Below are positions 13,657-15,897 of a stretch of 15,897 nt of DNA, one piece after another. Source of the stretch: SZUA-430 sp964561925 (GTDB taxonomy: Bacteria > Pseudomonadota > Alphaproteobacteria > Micropepsales > Micropepsaceae); NCBI GenBank assembly GCA_964561925.1, contig CAZLRW010000089.1, positions 1 to 15,897 of the forward strand. Reading direction: 5' to 3'. Under the pieces are notes generated by a model, which worked only from the letters and a program-made list of their open reading frames with translations, made no database searches and was not told where the DNA came from. Position 1 is the first letter of the stretch. Each line of letters starts with the position of its first letter. The position numbers and the translations under genes are program-made.

Positions 13657-14349
13657 ATGGATATCGGGCGCCGGATGGCGGCGGAGTTCATCGGGACATT
13701 TTGGCTCGTTTTGGGCGGCTGTGGCAGCGCGGTCATTGCCGCAGGATTCCCGAACGTAGGGATCGGGTTTGTCGGCGTGTCGTTTGCGTTCGGCCTGACG
13801 GTGCTCACGGGCGCCTATGCCTTCGGCCATGTGTCGGGCGGTCACTTCAATCCGGCGGTGACGGCAGGCTTGTGGGCGGGCGGACGCTTCCCGCTCACGG
13901 AAGTCTTGCCGTACTGGGCATCGCAGATCTTGGGCGCGATTTCCGGCGCGGCGGTTCTCTTCGCGATCGTCTCAAACGCGCCGGGCTTCGATCCGACGGC
14001 GGGCTTTGCCTCGAACGGTTACGCCGAACATTCGCCGGGCGGCTACGGCATGAGCGCCGCCATCATCGCCGAGGGCGTGATGACCGCGATGTTCCTGCTC
14101 GTGATCCTGGGCGCGACCGGCAAGAAGGCCCCGCCGGGCTTTGCGCCCATCGCGATCGGCCTTGCACTGACGCTCATTCATCTCATCACCATCCCGGTCA
14201 CGAACACGTCGGTGAATCCGGCCCGCAGCATCGGCCCGTCGATCTTCGCGGGCGGCTGGGCGCTGGAACAGTTGTGGCTGTTCGTTGTCGTTCCGCTGGT
14301 CGGCGCCGTCGCGGCTGGCTTCTTCAACCGCTGGCTTCAGGAGGAATAG
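13657..14349 (+). CDS. aqpZ: Aquaporin Z, water channel
   Basis: The 230-residue product is nearly the same length as E. coli AqpZ (231) and has the full six-helix MIP layout. Both pore motifs are intact: HVSGGHFNPAVT (Asn65-Pro-Ala) and TNTSVNPARS (Asn187-Pro-Ala). The selectivity-filter residues typical of strict water channels can be placed as Phe45, His175 (in LTLIHLI), Thr184 and Arg190, arguing for water rather than glycerol transport. It acts as a tetramer in the inner membrane in rapid osmotic water flow. ATG 13657 follows GAGGGGA seven bases upstream; an out-of-frame ATG at 13652 is ignored. It is divergent from the TPR-like gene and followed 22 bp later by a strong hairpin, so it is a single-gene unit. 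Confidence 0.95.
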   Translation: MDIGRRMAAEFIGTFWLVLGGCGSAVIAAGFPNVGIGFVGVSFAFGLTVLTGAYAFGHVSGGHFNPAVTAGLWAGGRFPLTEVLPYWASQILGAISGAAVLFAIVSNAPGFDPTAGFASNGYAEHSPGGYGMSAAIIAEGVMTAMFLLVILGATGKKAPPGFAPIAIGLALTLIHLITIPVTNTSVNPARSIGPSIFAGGWALEQLWLFVVVPLVGAVAAGFFNRWLQEE

Positions 14350-14370
14350 GCCGCGAACCTGATCAAAGAA

Positions 14371-14405
14371 GAACCGGCACGCGCTGGGGAAGAGCGTGCC
14401 GGTTC
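14371..14405. terminator. Strong hairpin downstream of aqpZ (probable bidirectional terminator)
   Basis: GAACCGGCACGC (14371-14382) and GCGTGCCGGTTC (14394-14405) form a perfect 12-bp stem with an 11-nt loop, 22 bp after the aquaporin stop. On the reverse strand the stem is followed by TTCTTTG, a modest T-rich tract; on the forward strand there is none. The remaining bases up to the next gene end (14406-14554) show no recognised feature. Confidence 0.65.
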
Positions 14406-14554
14406 CGATGGCCTCCGCGTGAAGGCAACAACGCGGAAAGCGTCTCGAGTGCGAGGACTTCTCGGCGCTGGGGCCTCTCACCCCGCGCAAGACCTACAAT
14501 ACGCCGCCAAGCTTGCCCCACGATGTCCGCGGCATGAACACGGGGTAATCCGCC

Positions 14555-15553
14555 TCACACCTCCGAGAGCGCGGCCAGAAACACGAAGCCGAACCCGGCC
14601 ATCAGCACGATCGAATAGACGAAGAGCAGCGCCACGAACTTGATCGAGGTGAGCCACCAGCTGCGCCCGTAGACCCGATACATCGCCATCCAGACATAGA
14701 TCGCAAGCACCAGCCACACGGACCACAGAAACCCGGCATCGCCCACGATCGCGGCCGCAAGTGCGACCAGCGAAAGCGCGACGAAAAGCACCGTATGAAT
14801 ATGCGTCGAGAACACGAGGTGCTCGATCAGGAACACGCGCGGCCACCAATGCATGACCGCAAGCAGCAGCGCGAACACCGGCACGAGCACGAGCATCAGC
14901 CGCGGCAGCCACGTGTTCAACGGACCGTTCAGCTTCACCGGATCGGCCATCGCGTGTTCGACACCGATTTGGATGCGCGCAATCTTGTTTTGAAACCAGC
15001 GCAACCATGCCGCCTCCTCGGCGTCCGACGCTTTTCCCTGGACGTCGGTGGTCGCATCAAGCACGGCCTTCTTCTGCTCTTCCGTCAGGGTCACCGGCTT
15101 GATCGAATCGGCCGGCACGAAGAACTCGATGGAAAGCGTCTCGACCGTATTGTCGCTTTTGATCCTGTTGGGCGCTTCTCGACGGATCTCCGCAAGCACG
15201 GACTCGGGCAGTGAGCTCAACGACATCCGCTCGATCTTGAACGCGACCATCGCAAGTCCGGTCAGCTGCAATGTCAGAAAGAAGACGACCGTCGCAATCA
15301 CGAACAAGCGGAAGGGCGGCAGCAGCGACGCGCGCTTGCCCAGGATGTAGCGCCGCGTGAACTCGCCGGGTTCCGCAAACAGCAGCCAGAGCGTGCGGAA
15401 CGTGCGCGAGTCGTAGTTGAAGACGGAGTCCAGGAACTCGCCCAGAATCCACCAGAACGGCCGATGATAGTCCGACGCCTTCTGCCCGCAATTCGAGCAG
15501 TAAGGCCCGGTCAAAGCCGTGCCGCAATTGGCGCACGAAGGCAGGACGGTCAT
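14555..15553 (-). CDS. DUF3667-type membrane protein with N-terminal zinc ribbon
   Basis: The 332-residue product opens with a four-cysteine zinc ribbon: Cys7 and Cys10 in SCANCGTAL, and Cys19 and Cys22 in YCSNCGQ. This is followed by FNYDSRTFRTLWLLFAEPGE and FTRRYILGKRASLLPPFRLF, which are the conserved parts of DUF3667 proteins. A first membrane helix (about 85-105), a polar soluble loop of about 100 residues (RIKSDNTVETLSIEFF through EEAAWLRWFQNKIARIQIGV), and four more hydrophobic segments near the C-terminus follow. The role of this family is not established. ATG 15553 follows GGGGGAG about ten bases upstream. It lies 57 bp downstream of ychF on the same strand, so it may share that transcript. 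Confidence 0.8.
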   Translation of the reverse strand: MTVLPSCANCGTALTGPYCSNCGQKASDYHRPFWWILGEFLDSVFNYDSRTFRTLWLLFAEPGEFTRRYILGKRASLLPPFRLFVIATVVFFLTLQLTGLAMVAFKIERMSLSSLPESVLAEIRREAPNRIKSDNTVETLSIEFFVPADSIKPVTLTEEQKKAVLDATTDVQGKASDAEEAAWLRWFQNKIARIQIGVEHAMADPVKLNGPLNTWLPRLMLVLVPVFALLLAVMHWWPRVFLIEHLVFSTHIHTVLFVALSLVALAAAIVGDAGFLWSVWLVLAIYVWMAMYRVYGRSWWLTSIKFVALLFVYSIVLMAGFGFVFLAALSEV

Positions 15554-15610
15554 GTCGCCGGAAGCTCCCCCGGACCATTATTGACCGAGGTGCAACGGCG
15601 ACGCAAACCG

Positions 15611-15897
15611 CTAGGTGTTAAACCTAAAATGCATCACGTCGCCATCCTGCACGACGTAGTCCTTGCCTTCGAGTCGCATCTTGCCCGCATCCTTCGCCCC
15701 GGCCTCGCCGTTGTTGGCGACGAAATCCGCGAACGCGATCGTCTCGGCGCGGATGAAGCCCTTCTCGAAGTCGGTATGGATGACGCCAGCCGCCTGCGGC
15801 GCCCGCGCGCCCTTGTGCACCGTCCACGCGCGCGCTTCCTTGGGCCCGACCGTGAAGAACGTGATCAGGTGAAGCAGCGAGTACCCCGCGCGGATCA
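15611..15897 (-). CDS. ychF: Redox-regulated ATPase YchF, C-terminal part, cut by window edge
   Basis: The 95 residues visible are the C-terminal TGS domain of YchF: YSLLHLITFFTVGPKEARAW, TVHKGARAPQAAGVIHTDFE, KGFIRAETIAFADFV, then GEAGAKDAGKMRLEGKDYVV and the invariant ending QDGDVMHFRFNT. YchF is an Obg-type P-loop protein that prefers ATP over GTP, binds the ribosome and influences stress responses. The P-loop part lies beyond base 15897. The frame is intact to the TAG at 15611-15613. No intrinsic terminator was seen before the DUF3667 gene 57 bp downstream. Confidence 0.95.
   Translation of the reverse strand, partial: IRAGYSLLHLITFFTVGPKEARAWTVHKGARAPQAAGVIHTDFEKGFIRAETIAFADFVANNGEAGAKDAGKMRLEGKDYVVQDGDVMHFRFNT

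Noticed and set aside
14406..14554. tRNA or small stable RNA between aqpZ and the DUF3667 gene
   Set aside because: No cloverleaf, T-arm consensus or match to SRP, tmRNA or 6S hallmark sequences could be traced.
1..15897. Defence island, biosynthetic cluster or mobile element
   Set aside because: No nuclease, helicase, toxin, NRPS/PKS, integrase or transposase motif and no long terminal repeats were seen; genes are mostly housekeeping or envelope functions in separate units.

Overview
The window looks like ordinary chromosomal DNA of a high-GC Gram-negative bacterium. An alphaproteobacterium is most likely: signal peptides and outer-membrane barrel proteins show two membranes, and base composition, Shine-Dalgarno sites and gene style fit. 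This placement is inference from protein resemblance. No rRNA, tRNA, CRISPR array, transposase or prophage gene was recognised.

Layout, left to right. A family 25 glycosyltransferase runs off the left edge (-). Next is an outer-membrane barrel gene with its own terminator (-). A 343-bp control region carrying repeats separates it from a divergent two-component system (+): a NarL/LuxR-type response regulator, frameshifted between receiver and DNA-binding domains, overlapping a HisKA_3 membrane histidine kinase. Facing the kinase is a small exported protein of unknown function (-), followed by a glutathione S-transferase (+), an exported S41-type peptidase (+), a SnoaL/NTF2-like protein (-) and a second barrel protein (-) with a recognisable promoter and terminator. 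A one-helix membrane protein (+), a 74-residue hypothetical (-) and a Sel1-repeat/prolyl 4-hydroxylase fusion (-) come next. The right end has a second glutathione S-transferase broken by a small deletion (+), a large exported TPR-like protein (-), aquaporin Z (+), a zinc-ribbon DUF3667 membrane protein (-) and the C-terminal part of the GTPase/ATPase YchF (-).

The clearest functional link is the kinase/regulator pair beside the divergent outer-membrane protein gene, with palindromic repeats between them; control of the barrel gene by this pair is inference. The other genes are mostly single transcription units in alternating orientation, several separated by hairpins. No coherent undescribed system was found. 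The best leads are the two frame disruptions, the repeat-bearing control regions and the Sel1/P4H fusion.
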